Of a stretch of 64,000 nt of DNA, positions 24,672 to 35,819 are shown in pieces. The position numbers were made by a program, and so were the translations under genes. The notes beneath the pieces were generated by a model. The model did not search any database. It was not told the origin of the DNA and was given only the letters and a program-made list of their open reading frames with translations. Origin of the DNA: Thuidium tamariscinum (Eukaryota; Streptophyta; Bryopsida; Hypnales; Thuidiaceae); assembly GCA_947034885.2 (NCBI GenBank), contig OX344752.2:30424386-30488385 (forward strand), written 5' to 3'. Each line of letters opens with the position of its first letter. The stretch's first letter is position 1.

Positions 24672-25139
24672 TTTTGGGTCAAAAGGACACCACACAATTT
24701 TTGGCAATGTTGAATGGTCATATGGGAGTTTCTTGTGTCTAATTCTATCTACTTTTAACCATGAAATGTAATGCTCTTTAGTGATTTTTATATTAAGAAC
24801 TTTGAAACTAATCCATTTGGATTATGGAAGTTAACCACCAATCACAAAGTGAAAACACCAATGATGCTAGGCACAAAGAGACTCATTCATGGATGTGTTT
24901 TACAAAAACCTTCATTTTTCCTAAAATTATTTCAAGAATTCTTCCAACTGTAAATAGTCTAATAAATTCATGGTGTTTGCCTTGTTTGCAAAGTATAAGT
25001 GGTCATCTATTTCTTTCCAATGACTACCTGCTAAAGTCAACAAATCCAAAATAAGAGGACCTCCAACAACAACTTCTAAAGTGACTTGTAATCTCCTAGG
25101 CTTGTTTTTGAGGAGATGGTGTTCCATTTTAATATAATG

Positions 25140-26065
25140 CTTGGCAACTAAAAAATTGGAAGAAGTTAGCAAATGTGTTGTTTGTATTGTTGGAAACGCC
25201 CAACACCCATATACTTGGATAGATACTTGTTAGAAAATATTATTGTGAGGAAAGAGGGAAAGGAGAGTGTTGATGTTTGTATATCATGTGGTTTAAGACA
25301 ATGGAGTATTACAAAAAGATTTAGAAAAGCAAACATGAGTAAATTAGAAAAGTTTAAGGCAAGGTTTTATTACAAGCTAGGTGAACATGTTGTTTGCAAT
25401 AACAAAAAATACCACCTTTCAATTAATGGTAATGAGGACATCTAAGCACTACATGGCATATAAACCTCTATTGTATACTCACCTATGAACAAACTTGCTT
25501 GTACAAGCATGTACACAACAAGATCAAGATGAATAACATCATATTGAAGTTTGGAGCATCTTTGGCAATTGATGGATGGAGCTTGGTAACTAATCACCCT
25601 TTAATAAATATTATGTTTGTTTCTACAATTGGTGAATAGTTTGTAGGATCTGTAGATACAAAACTAATGAGAAGAATGCAAAGTAGTAAGTTGAAATTAT
25701 AGAGAATTTAATTTAAAAGATAGAACCAAAGAATGTGTTTCAAACCAAGGTATCAAATTTGCATTGACAATGCAACATATATAAGGTTAACATGAGATAT
25801 TGTCACCACAAATGGCACAAAGTATCTGCACATGTACTTCAATTTCAAGGATGCAACATTCATGTCTTGGATCTTCTAATGGAAGATTGGAGTAAGTAAT
25901 AATGGGTTGTGAATGTAGTGAAAAGTTCTAGGATTATTGTGAAGTTTATGAAGAATAATCACATGCCCATAACTATTTTGATAAAGCACAAGCTATAGAA
26001 GGAATCATTGTATTTCAAAAAGGCTTATTTTGCATCAAATTACATTATTGTGGACTATTTATTGA
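25140..26065 (+). pseudogene. Decayed hAT transposase (DUF659-type), unit 2 copy
   Basis: Counterpart of 6435-7355, with the same 'IDGWSLVTNHPL' (about 25573) and 'VVKFMKNNH'-like blocks. The left flank of the element is separated from it by the CACTA insertion at 21527-24671. Multiple stops and frame changes are present. Unlike unit 1, the sequence continues past 26065 into DNA shared with unit 3. Confidence 0.65.
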
Positions 26066-26944
26066 ACATGAAGAAAGAAATTGATCAAGTTGTGCTTAGT
26101 AGATATATTTTATAAACAATTGAGTTATTTGTAAAGTACACTAAACCAGGGTTTAAACTCGTGAGTTTTGTGAAAAAGCCGGTTGAGTTAAAAAAAAGTC
26201 GAAAAAAAAGTGGATATGAAACTTATTTTTCCATCAAAATGGTGCCTAAAAAAGTTTAGTCCCTACTCTTGAAGTTGTGTGACATAAATATCTTGCAAAA
26301 AAGGTTTGACGCTTCAAGTATAGTTGCCTTCTCAACTTCAAAAAAAGTCATGCCCAAAGGGGGGGGGGGACTTTACAAATAACTCAAATATATGAGGAAA
26401 TTGAAGGAAATTTAGACTTCAAATGTAAACTTCTTGTAGCTTGGGCTGAAAAACTATCAAGAATAAGCACTTTTACAAATGGATCTATGAATTTTAGTGA
26501 GATGTTAGAATCCAAGTTAGAATCAATGTTGTTAATCCCTCAAGGTCCAATGACTTCTTCACAATGGAATTTTCTTAATAAATTGTACTACTTTGATGTT
26601 TTTTTTGCATATAGGTGTGCTTGATTTTTAAAATTTTGACCATACAAAAGTAAAGACTACTTTGTCTTGTATATATAAATTCATTGTGGAAAATTTTTAC
26701 CATTGAATTTTTAGATTATAAAATTTTTGGTAAAGATGATTGGGCACTTTTTAAATGTATTTCCCACTCAAATTATCCTTTGGTTGCTCTTATAAGAAAA
26801 AAAGATGATTATCAAAATAATGTAAATGCAAAATATGACTTGTGTAAAAATATAATTGGACACTAAGTAAACATGTTCCTTGCCCAAATTTACCTTGGTC
26901 TATCCAAAATAAATAAAATTATTATCCAAAAAATGCAATTGCAA
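26066..26944. other. AT-rich DNA, possible tail of the hAT relic
   Basis: Shared with unit 3 (55546-56390) and deleted from unit 1. It holds a 60-codon open frame at 26684-26866 that I do not recognise and that is not kept open in unit 3. Confidence 0.35.
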
Positions 26945-26948
26945 AACA

Positions 26949-27739
26949 GGGTGGCTACAAGAAACACTTGCCACTTTTTGTAGCGTTTTACTAGGGACTG
27001 CATTTTTGCCGCATAGTATTGCTAGTACTACGAGTACTATCAGCAAACTGCCAATGTATTCTACTTTTGACATGTGTATTGGAGTCAAGAGTTAATGTGG
27101 CCATAGAATGACATTATCTTAGATATTGTATCAATTAAAAAGTTTAATAGGTAGGCAAATGTGGGAGTACTATGTCCACGTAGAAGTACTTAGGAGTAGA
27201 AGACTGCAGTTTTTTCCAGAAAATACAATGATCCAATTTTAATTCATAAAAAATCAAAAGTTATTTATTTATTTATTTATAATTATGGCCATTTTTCCAA
27301 ATCTCCTTATCATCACTTTCATCCAAAAAAATTAGTCACAATATTTTTAGAATTTGTAAATGTGCACGCCATTGAGCTATATTATGTAGCATATACATCA
27401 TCCAAAAATAACTAAAAATTAGATTCCAAACCATATTCATAAGTTTACTAGGTGGAGGAACACACCACCAAAATATCAACTCAAAAGCATTCATTTTGAT
27501 TACTATGAATGTAGTGAATCCTTATTCACCTAATGTGTGAAAAGTGGACAAAATTAATTTTTAAATACAAAAAGTTTTTTCCAAAATAAAAAAAAACATG
27601 GAATTCTTAAGCATGAAATTAGTTATATCCAATAAAAATTTCAAGGTCAAAGCTTTTTGGATTCAAAAGTTATACTACAAGAGAAGAAAGTTGTTTTCAC
27701 TGTGACAACAAATAGGACCAGTGTTTCTTGCAATGACCC
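26949..27739. mobile_element. GGGTSATTGC-family element, 791 bp (4-bp TSD AACA)
   Basis: The left end GGGTGGCTACAAGAAACACT and right end GTGTTTCTTGCAATGACCC are flanked by AACA at 26945-26948 and 27740-27743. Unit 3 has the single empty target near 56398-56401. It is non-coding. Confidence 0.9.
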
Positions 27740-27881
27740 AACATGACTAAAAAATACAACTCAAGTAAAAATATGACTAAGTACTCTCTAAATATGTTCC
27801 CTGCCCAAATTTTCCTTGGATTGCTCCAAAAGAAAAAAAAATGTCACAACCATGGAGATATGACTACAAAATATGACTATA

Positions 27882-29630
27882 TAGGAGGAGGTTCAAAAAC
27901 TGCTCAGGCTTTTCAAACCGCCCCTACAAAACTTCCTGAAACCGTACAGAAGATGAACTCTAGAGAGCGCAATTTTTAATTGTAGTGAATAACAAAGAGG
28001 CTTGGGCGATTTATGGATACAGTGGAAACGCCCAAAACCATCCAAATAAGGAATTCAGCATGGTTGGAGGCATCTTTTTCTAAAACTGATATTTTTCTAG
28101 TATTAGCGAGAGAAAATCATGAATATTCAAAAAAAAAATTAAATTTTTCAGAATCAATATGTAATTTCTACAAATTTTCAAAGAGTTGGCTCCCTAGACC
28201 ACTGGAACCGTCCTATAGGTGTACCCTAAATTGAACTATGCTGAAATCAGTTGTCAGTGAATGAAAATTATACATGTGTCTTCAAACTACGTCAGCAAAT
28301 TAGAGTTAAACACTTGTCAGACACTTTAATGGACTCTCATGGACAGATTTAGTGACACTCTAGGGACCTGGAATAGGTACAGGGACGGAAATGGGTGTTT
28401 CTCCCTTACATTGCATGTGCATTCACTGATTAGAATGAGTGGTTTCCAATAAAAGTAGGAATTTTGAATTACCAGAAGGGGATGGAAGTGCAGTAAATGA
28501 CATGTAGTACTCTGCTTGTGGAAATGGGCAATGAATAAAATAAACATTAGTAGCGCACGATTTTAACCCCTAAATGCCCAAGCCTTTTCAAGTGTGTTTT
28601 GACTATGAATAAAGTGCATGGACTTGTAGTCATCCCTAGTGAAGCAAATTGATTTTTTTTCAAAATCTAACCACATAGATGTTTAAAGAGCTTGTTTATT
28701 AGTAAGTACACAAATTTTGAGCATAAAACTACATTGGAGTTGTGAGATTATAACGAGAGAAGAGTACATTTTCTATATTTAATATGCTGCCTTTTCCCAC
28801 AATGTTTCTCAAATTTGCATATAAATGTTTTTGGGGATTTGAGGTGACATGAACAACTACAAAAAGTGTTAGCACACTAAAATGCACTTCTAAAAAACTT
28901 AATTTCACATCAAAAGCTATTAAATTCATTACACAATCCACCTTGCAATTGTTGAAATGCAATTATTTTTATAAGTAGAAATTGCAAATAACTCCAAATC
29001 AATAGTTGTATGTTTAAATTTTCAATGGTGAATATCATGAAAACACTTTCTTCTTTCCATTGGGACCATTTTCAAAGCAAATGGATATGTACAATTTTTT
29101 AGATCTCAAATTAAGTGAAATTGCATAAAGCTAGGAAATGAAGTAAAATTGGCAAGCTTTAGTCTTCACTTTTGGTACATGTATGCCTTTGAAGACCTCT
29201 CAATAATTAAATATGTACTTTTTTCAGTGAAAAATGAAAGTTTTCAATAGTTAACCCTTAAAACTGCCCGAAAAAAATTTTAAAACGGGCACAGGAATTT
29301 AACTGCCCATTCAGAAATGGGCCTGAAATTTCAGATCGACCATATATGGTCGACCAGGCAGTTAGGGGTTAAGAACCTCACTTGCACTGTTTACAATTAT
29401 TTTGGTTTTCATTACTACTCAGCCTAGGAACACTAATAGTGACCTAAGGCACTTCCACTTTGATTAAGCTTTTAAAAAAATGGGTGACTCAGAAAAATAT
29501 ACTAAAAACTCGCTCTGAATCCTCTTCAATTACTCCTTCCCTACCATATTTTTCCAAACTTTGAACTACCACCCTTCTCCAGACATAGAGCCTTCTTCCC
29601 TTAGATGGTCCATTACTGAGCCTCCTCCCC
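27882..29630. mobile_element. TIR element of about 1.75 kb, TA target, family unassigned
   Basis: Unit 3 (near 56535) reads directly across this site, which defines the insertion. The ends are TAGGAGGAGG and CCTCCTCCCC, next to TA. The left-end phrase 'taggaggaggttcaaaaact' also occurs at 2372, 17941 and 40951. No transposase is seen. A TTAA-flanked element (28567-29368) sits inside it. Confidence 0.65.
28567..29368. mobile_element. piggyBac-like (TTAA) element, 802 bp, nested
   Basis: TTAA lies at 28563-28566 and 29369-29372. The ends CCCCTAAATGCCCAAGCC and (right complement) CCCCTAACTGCC match at 11 of the first 12 positions. It is non-coding. No empty site is available because unit 3 lacks the host element. 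A second TTAA-CCCT motif at 29251 lies inside and pairs with the same right end. Confidence 0.6.
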
Positions 29631-29689
29631 TAGAAAAAAATATGAGTGCAAAATATGATCGGGTCTTCACCAAATATGTTTCCTATCAT

Positions 29690-30490
29690 TCTCTATGAAA
29701 TATTTTGACTTTCACAACGGATATATATTATACACTGGTGAAGTACAAGGCCAATATAGGACTTGCAATCATATTTTTATCCAAACCGTTGGCCTTCAAG
29801 AATATCATTGCGAGGAGTCACCAATCATTCTCAGTCATATTTTCACAATCATAAAATACCCATTTTCTTATAGTAGTTGGAAATCTATTCTAGCCTTGAT
29901 TCCAATGATTGCATCCCTACAGGTTGGGTGTTGGACTTGGCTGGTAATTGGTGCATCAACCTTAGTTCCAGGCAACTTTGGAAAGAAGAAAAAAAAATCA
30001 CATTCCAAGGTTTGGTTGGAAATTTGATTTTACCTTGGTTGGAAACAGTGGATCCTACAAATTGGGGTATAGGTCATGGTTGACAATGTGGAACATAAAC
30101 TTACCTCCAAATTTGCGTGTACCTGCATGGCGTACGATGCAGGCCATGACGTTGCAGCATCCAAGATGGCGTGAACCACGCCACTTCCATCAAAGAGCCA
30201 TCCATATTTCTGAGAAGTTGCACCAGCCAACTGGACTCAGGAGCTTCAAATGGAACTTTCAGGAAACTCAACGTTGAAGACTTTCAATTCATTCTTAACA
30301 AAGTTTAACCTGAGGTTGGGCAAATTGAATACCACACGGCAGGAGCTTTCTCTCCGCAGGATTTGAACAAGTATTACTTATCTTATGTTTGTTCCTCATT
30401 GACCTTGATGCAGCCACAACAAAATTGTTCCTTTCTTTTCTTTCTTTTTTCAAACAAAAAAAGGGAGCTAGGATTGCAAGACCTACATTG
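29690..30490 (+). pseudogene. Possible PIF/Harbinger transposase remnant, unit 2
   Basis: One frame near 30240-30310 gives a block resembling 'GTFRKLNVEDFQFILNEV' followed by 'PEIGQIE'. This recalls the helical N-terminal region of PIF/Harbinger DDE transposases, where an 'RM..E.F..LL..V.P.I' pattern precedes the catalytic core. Upstream, open frames at 29695-30027 and 29978-30277 are homologous to one 214-codon frame in unit 3. No DDE residues or element ends were found, and the identification is tentative. Confidence 0.3.
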
Positions 30491-30600
30491 GGTGACAAAG
30501 TTGCTATCCTAGTGAAAGTCGGTCTCTTTTCAAGGATGTGTTTCTCTAAGAAGCGGTTGTTGTAAAGAACCCAATGTTGTAAGTCACCCAATTCCAACAT

Positions 30601-32055
30601 CTAACATAGGAGGTCCATAAAGTGATCATGAATCTAAGCACTAAAGCTGAATTTTGGCGAAGAAAAACATCTTAAGATATTTCTCAACAAATTTCTTTTG
30701 AAAGACAAGAAAAAATGACATTCAACTCAAGTTGTTGTATATTTTTTGAAGCTTTGTGGAATTAGTTAAGAAATTTTGAAGTTGAAATGCTTTAGGGCTC
30801 TTAAAGTGACCACCTCCTAGAATGTACATAGTTTGTACATTTTGGTATATTGAAGAAAGCAATATGTACCTCTGAGTCATGTTCAGTTCAAAATGTCCTG
30901 TCGGAGTCCGAGCCTCCTACCTTATAGGATCTTCTTATATATATTTGTCAACCACCAATTTCTACAAAGTTTGTAACTCATGACCTTAAGCAAGCAATTA
31001 GATTGGCGACTTGGTGCTACATTTTTATCTATTTATAGATGTTTTAATTAGTAAATGCTCCAAGGGACCAAAAGTATCCTCATAGTTTTTAGGTTCAATT
31101 TGAAATGCTCCAACTTTTGCAAATGATGTCCAAATTTAATAAAAGTTGCAAGAAAATTTGCACTCTTTCTTTTGGTTTGTGTAGTAAAATTCTCAAATCA
31201 ATCCAACATGTAATGCTTGCATCTCCTTCATCCAATGTTTTTTTTAATAAAATTTGTTATATTTTGATTCTTTAGCAATCTAGTTACTATGATCAAAATT
31301 TAATGGTCAATCCAAGTTGTTTTGAATATTTGGAAGCAATTCAAAGTTCAAAAACTAAACATTTTAGGATTAAGATGAACTTTAGCACCTTGTTTCTTCT
31401 TTATATGTTGTCTACTTCCGATTGAAAAGATTGAAAAATATATGGATAATAGTCTAGTTTGTGTGGCTAAATTTTCATATAAATCTAAGAAGTTATGAGT
31501 GACTGAGAAGTATTTTAGTAGAAGAAGGCTCAACCTTAGATATATTTTTTGCAATTATTTTGTAATATTTTTAAGCTATTTAGGAAACACAATGAATCAA
31601 TTGAATGATGTTTTCTTTCTCCAATGTGCTTTTATTCTTATTTTGAAGTACATTACAGTTCAAAGTTTTTAAATTAAAATAGTTAGAAAATTAATTTAAT
31701 TTTAATTTTAGTTGTGGGAATGGCACAAAGCATTCTAGTATGAATTCTAAAGTAGTGCAAGGCAAAGCAACTATTTTCAGAGATGCATTGATAAAAATAA
31801 TGGGGATTGTAAAAAATTGCTTAGCAAGCATCCTAGGCAACAAAAAATACTTCTTTAAGAAAAAAAATTATAAAAATTTATAACCAATTGTTTGAAATGG
31901 TTGTGTTGAATTTATGATCCAACTCTAAAGTATGAAAGTAAATGTTGAATTTTGAATAGATTTGGAAATCAAATTTGACCTCCAAATGTATTTTTGGAAA
32001 AATTTCAACATCTTATTTCTACACTAAAACATTATAAACTCATAATCTATACAAC
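30601..32055. other. AT-rich intergenic DNA, no gene seen
   Basis: Counterpart of 58260-59480 in unit 3; the part from about 31215 also matches unit 1 (7356 onward). A segment of about 280 bp near 31672-31953 is private to unit 2, with no clear ends. Confidence 0.5.
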
Positions 32056-32058
32056 CAA

Positions 32059-32280
32059 CACTACAAGAGAAAGGGGTGTTTTAAGTGAGTTTTTAAGTAT
32101 AGTCCTAGACATCAAGTTATAAGTAATGACCTTTAAGGCGATTTTCAGCAAAAAATTACTAGAAATACATGTATTTCTAGTAATTTTTTGCTGAAAATCG
32201 CCTTAAAGGTCATTACTTATAACTTGATGTCTAGGACTATACTTAAAAACTCACTTAAAACACCCCTTTCTCTTGTAGTG
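32059..32280. mobile_element. CACTA-type perfect palindrome, 222 bp
   Basis: Two 111-bp arms that read as exact reverse complements meet without a spacer at an 'aaatacatgtattt' centre. The ends are CACTACAAGAGAAAGGGGTG and its complement. CAA is duplicated at 32056-32058 and 32281-32283. Unit 1 (near 7922) and unit 3 (near 59491) have the empty site. It is a foldback CACTA MITE about 1.3 kb upstream of oxidoreductase copy 2. Confidence 0.95.
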
Positions 32281-32692
32281 CAAATGACTCCAAATTTGAT
32301 TCATGTCATCTACAAGACTACAACACATACACTAAAAGATTGTATGGTTGAGATTTCTATACCTTAATGACATTTAGAGTTTTAGACCTATAACACTTCA
32401 AAAGCAATATTCTTTTTGACCTCCAAATGGCATAGGGTAGTTGGGCCTTTAGAAGTTAAGACTAATAAAGATATAGTTCATTAAATATTGGTTTAGGTGG
32501 GCTTAGTTGTAAACAAATACTTGTTGAAACAAATTACCAATTCATGCATTAAAAAACGTGCATTTAGAATGTAGAGCTTGTGCTTTCTAAACACTCATCA
32601 AGCTTGACTAAGGTGGTGGGTCACTAATCTTCAACCTTCTTAAGAAAAAGTTATGACCCCACCTATTAATGGTTTTATATTTTTTCAGACTA

Positions 32693-32964
32693 AGGTAGGT
32701 ACACCCAAAAGTGCCAGTTTTTCTACTGTGCCTAGTTCCTGTTATTATGTTGTTCAAATTTTTTTACAGTCTTGTTGGTGAGTGAAAGCATGTTCCAACG
32801 CACCAAAGAACAGTGGATTTGGATACCGTACGCAAAAGTTATTAACAGTCAAAGTGTGTTTCTGAAAGCGCCATCTACAGGCTTGGTACATGACTGATTT
32901 TGAAAATCTATGCACGTTGTACAGAGCACTTTAAGGTCAGGTGCCATTTTGGGTGTACCTACCT
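32693..32964. mobile_element. Tc1/mariner-like MITE, 272 bp, copy 2
   Basis: The left TIR AGGTAGGTACACCCAAAAG and right complement AGGTAGGTACACCCAAAA lie between TA at 32691-32692 and 32965-32966. The insertion site reads 'cagacTAaactaaaatg' uninterrupted in unit 1 (near 8846) and unit 3 (near 60146). It lies 0.6 kb upstream of copy 2, beside the 230-bp deletion private to unit 2. Confidence 0.92.
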
Positions 32965-32966
32965 TA

Positions 32967-33565
32967 AACTAAAATGAAATGTAACCCAGTCAATCACTCA
33001 TGCGGGCCACGAGGCTTTGACCTGCGCAGCAATCTGCAAGCTGAACGAAGCTGGTGACGAACATCTCCAGAAATGAGAACAGACGCGGACTCGGTTTGCC
33101 GTACCGACAGCTGGAAGCAATCGGCCGCTTTGTAAGCTGATGTCAGTTAAGGTTGTAGCTATGGCCACACTTGTTCTCGAAGGTCGACGACACAAATGCA
33201 TGGATTCGTCACTTCAAAGCATTCCACGAGTGCGAACTGTTTTACTGGGGGGTCGATCACACAATTAAGCTTACTGAAGAAATCTTTGGAGAGATCACTG
33301 GGAAGCTCAATTTGGGTACAACCATTGCCGAACTCAGTAGACATCAAATTTATATGAAGTTCATGAGCCTCGTCAAGCTTGTAGCACTTCCTATTAGAAG
33401 GATAATAGAGTATGAATTGATGTGTTGCTGTGCGTGACAGGGTTCCCTTATGCATTTACCATCCTCAGCCGAAAACTTGGATCGAGTCTTCATTTCCTTA
33501 CTGCTTGGTGAAAGGTGCAGGCAGGGTTTGATTTGAACGTGATTCAATCGAGACTTTCATTTGCG
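32967..33565 (+). promoter_or_regulatory. Conserved upstream region of oxidoreductase copy 2
   Basis: Retained promoter-proximal block. Farther upstream, about 230 bp present in units 1 and 3 is missing and a 272-bp MITE is present instead. The TATA-like tract of unit 3 reads 'gctttgtaagc' here. An in-frame ATG at 33515 would add 17 residues, but it places a polar segment before the hydrophobic core. I therefore prefer 33566. Confidence 0.5.
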
Positions 33566-35712
33566 ATGCGGTTCAATCAGGCGACTGCTTTTCTGGTGGT
33601 GACCTGGGCCGCCTTCGCCGCCCTCGCTGACAGCGCTGGAGACTCTCACAAGTGCCGCTGCTTGGCTAACAGCGCTTCATGCTGGCCAACAGTTGAAGAA
33701 TGGGACGCTTTCAATGTCACCATTGGTGGTCGCTTGATCGCCCCCAAGCCCACAGGTACATAATATGGTCAAACTCATGAAATTCGCGTGATTCATTTCA
33801 GATCGCCAAATTATGACATTCAAGGTGCTCAGAGCTCGAATCTCTAAACACTTGAGTCTGAAATTTCAGATTGGCGCCTGGATAAGTGCCAGTCTCTTGA
33901 GGCTACGTCATTTTTAACGATTAGAGGGATTATAAATTTGTCATTTCTTCATGATTTTCAGGTGGATTTCGCATCTGTTGAGATGAGTGGATGCTGTAGG
34001 AAATGTGTATATCACTAACAATGCTGATGTAATGCGTTTAGAATGAGGTTCGCATGCACGAATTCTAAAGTTGTGCGGGAAGTGTGAACAGTTGGGTCCA
34101 TCTGAGCTGTGGCCTGAGCTCCTGCTTGTGATACATTTCAGGTCGCCCCTGCCACGAGCCAGATTCTGACGCAACACGGTGCAAATACCTCCGCGAGAAT
34201 TACTTCAATTCTTACCTGCGAGCCGACAATGCCGGGAGCATGCAGAACGAGAATTGGGAGGATGGAGACGGCAACAAAACGTGCTCCGTGAACGCACCGC
34301 CGCGCACGCCCTGTTACCAAGGTCACGTCCCATCACGAGGCGTCCAAGCCGAACAGATCGCCGACGTGCAAGCCGCAATCAAATTCGCCGACCACCACCA
34401 TCTCCGCGTCGCAGTGAAGTCCAGCGGACACGACTACCTGGGCCGAAGCACTGCCGCCGAGTCCTTCCTCATCTGGCTCCACAAGCTCAAGAAGACTCTC
34501 ACCGTGCACGACTCCTTCGCAACCTGTGGCAGCTCCGGCACTCCGGCCGTCACAGTCACGGGGGGAATCACCTGGGGTGAGGTTTACGACGCGCTCAACT
34601 CGACAAACTACATCCTCGTTGGCGGCATGGGACTCACCATCTGCGCCACGGGCGGGTATGCGCAAGGCGGTGGCCACGGCGCCCTGAGCCCTTCCTTCGG
34701 CCTCGCGGTCGACAACGTGCTGGAAATCGAAGTCGTCACAGCCGACGCCAAACTCCGCCTAGTGAACGAGTGCCACGACCCGGAGCTTTTCTTCGCCCTC
34801 CGCGGTGGCGGTGGTGGCACATTCGGGGTCGTCACCTCCGTCACATACAAACTCCATCCCACCCCACCAAACCTGGTCGGTATCGTCCTCTCCATTCAAG
34901 CCCCCAACTCCTCTTTACTGACACCAGCAATCGAAGAAGAAATTCTCACGACCTGGTCATCTCTCGCGGCCTCCTTCTACACCGCGAAGTGGGGTGGCTA
35001 CTTGACTTCCAACCCCACCACCTTCTTCGGCATCTTCCTCGCGCCCACATCCCAATCGGAGGCAAATTCCACTATCGCCACCATCGTCCACACCCTCTCC
35101 CAAATTCCCCACGTCCCCACCCCAACTCAAGTCACATTTCAAGTCTCCTCCTTCCAGGAATGGCATTATGAGATGTACTCCGCCATCTTTCCCGAGACTG
35201 GCACCGACTACACCGGCGGGCACCTTGTCCTAGGTTCCCGCATCATCCCCTTGGCAGCCGTCACGAGCAACCCGCGTCAGGTGGCGCAGAAACTCCTCGC
35301 CGCTCGGGGGAACGGGTCCCTCTTACTGATCTCGGTTTTCGGACCTGGAGTTCGCGATGGGGATCCGCGTAAGGAAACGGCTGTGACACCGGCGTGGCGT
35401 GACGGGGTGTGGCATGTCACAACTGGCGCTGCATGGACGTGGAACTCGACGACTGTGGAGAAGAGAAGGGCGCGTGAGCGTATGAGGGCTTTTGTGGAAG
35501 TGCTGCAGGAGGAGTATCCGGAGTCGGGGGCGTATACGAATGAAGCGAGTGTGGATGAGCCGCAGTGGCAGCGATCGTTTTGGGGGGTGGAAAACTATGC
35601 ACGCCTGTTGGTGACGAAGGAACGGGTGGATCCGGAGGGGATGTTCGTCTGTCGACTCTGCGTGGGGAGCGAGTTCTGGGACGACAGCGGGAACTGCAGG
35701 CGGGGGCTGTAA
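33566..35712 (+). CDS. Secreted BBE-like FAD-linked oxidoreductase, copy 2
   Basis: Join 33566-33755 and 34142-35712 gives 586 residues. The 386-bp GT...AG intron splits a Gly codon (residue 64). Residues 1-25 form a signal peptide. An N-terminal Cys motif CRC...CWP follows. The PCMH FAD-binding domain spans about 126-306, with His160 in SSGHDYLGRS, the position that carries 8-alpha-linked FAD in this family. The cysteine that doubly anchors FAD in plant BBEs is not at its usual place; a Cys lies three residues on (residue 231), so single attachment is likelier. The substrate-binding region spans about 307-520. The C-terminal BBE motif (NEA...FWG...CVGSE) lies at 528-586. Several N-glycosylation sequons fit secretion. 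Overall layout and length resemble fungal secreted VAO flavoproteins. The substrate is unknown; an alcohol, sugar or secondary metabolite is plausible. The exons are far more GC-rich than their surroundings. Confidence 0.9.
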
Positions 35713-35819
35713 TTGAGATGGCCGACTGGCGTTTTTGTTGATAGATTGCGCTTTGAGGTTGGGGAGACTAGTTGGGAAGTTCGTGTTATTTCGTAGTGTT
35801 ATGTAAGTTTGTTTGATCA

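Noticed and set aside
29255-29368. A separate 114-bp TTAA element inside 28567-29368
   Set aside because: Its left end (CCCTTAAAACTGCC) fits less well than the CCCCTAAATGCC end at 28567. Kept as internal structure, though a nested origin is not excluded.
33159-33455. Minus-strand frame 'MHKGTLSR...' and plus-strand frame 'MFSKVDD...' upstream of the gene
   Set aside because: Both look protein-like, but small indels between the three units shift them, and no family is recognised. Treated as upstream regulatory sequence.
33515-33565. Alternative start 17 codons upstream (33515 in copy 2, 60700 in copy 3)
   Set aside because: It would put a polar segment in front of the signal peptide. The MRFNQAT start gives a standard short n-region and hydrophobic core.
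34636-34680. Bicovalent FAD attachment as in plant BBE
   Set aside because: The cysteine is not at the family position relative to the GGY/GGH motif. Only the His site is clear.
34240-35712. The 490-codon frame as a complete intronless gene
   Set aside because: It lacks the signal peptide and the N-terminal part of the domain. A clean GT...AG intron joins it in frame to the upstream exon.
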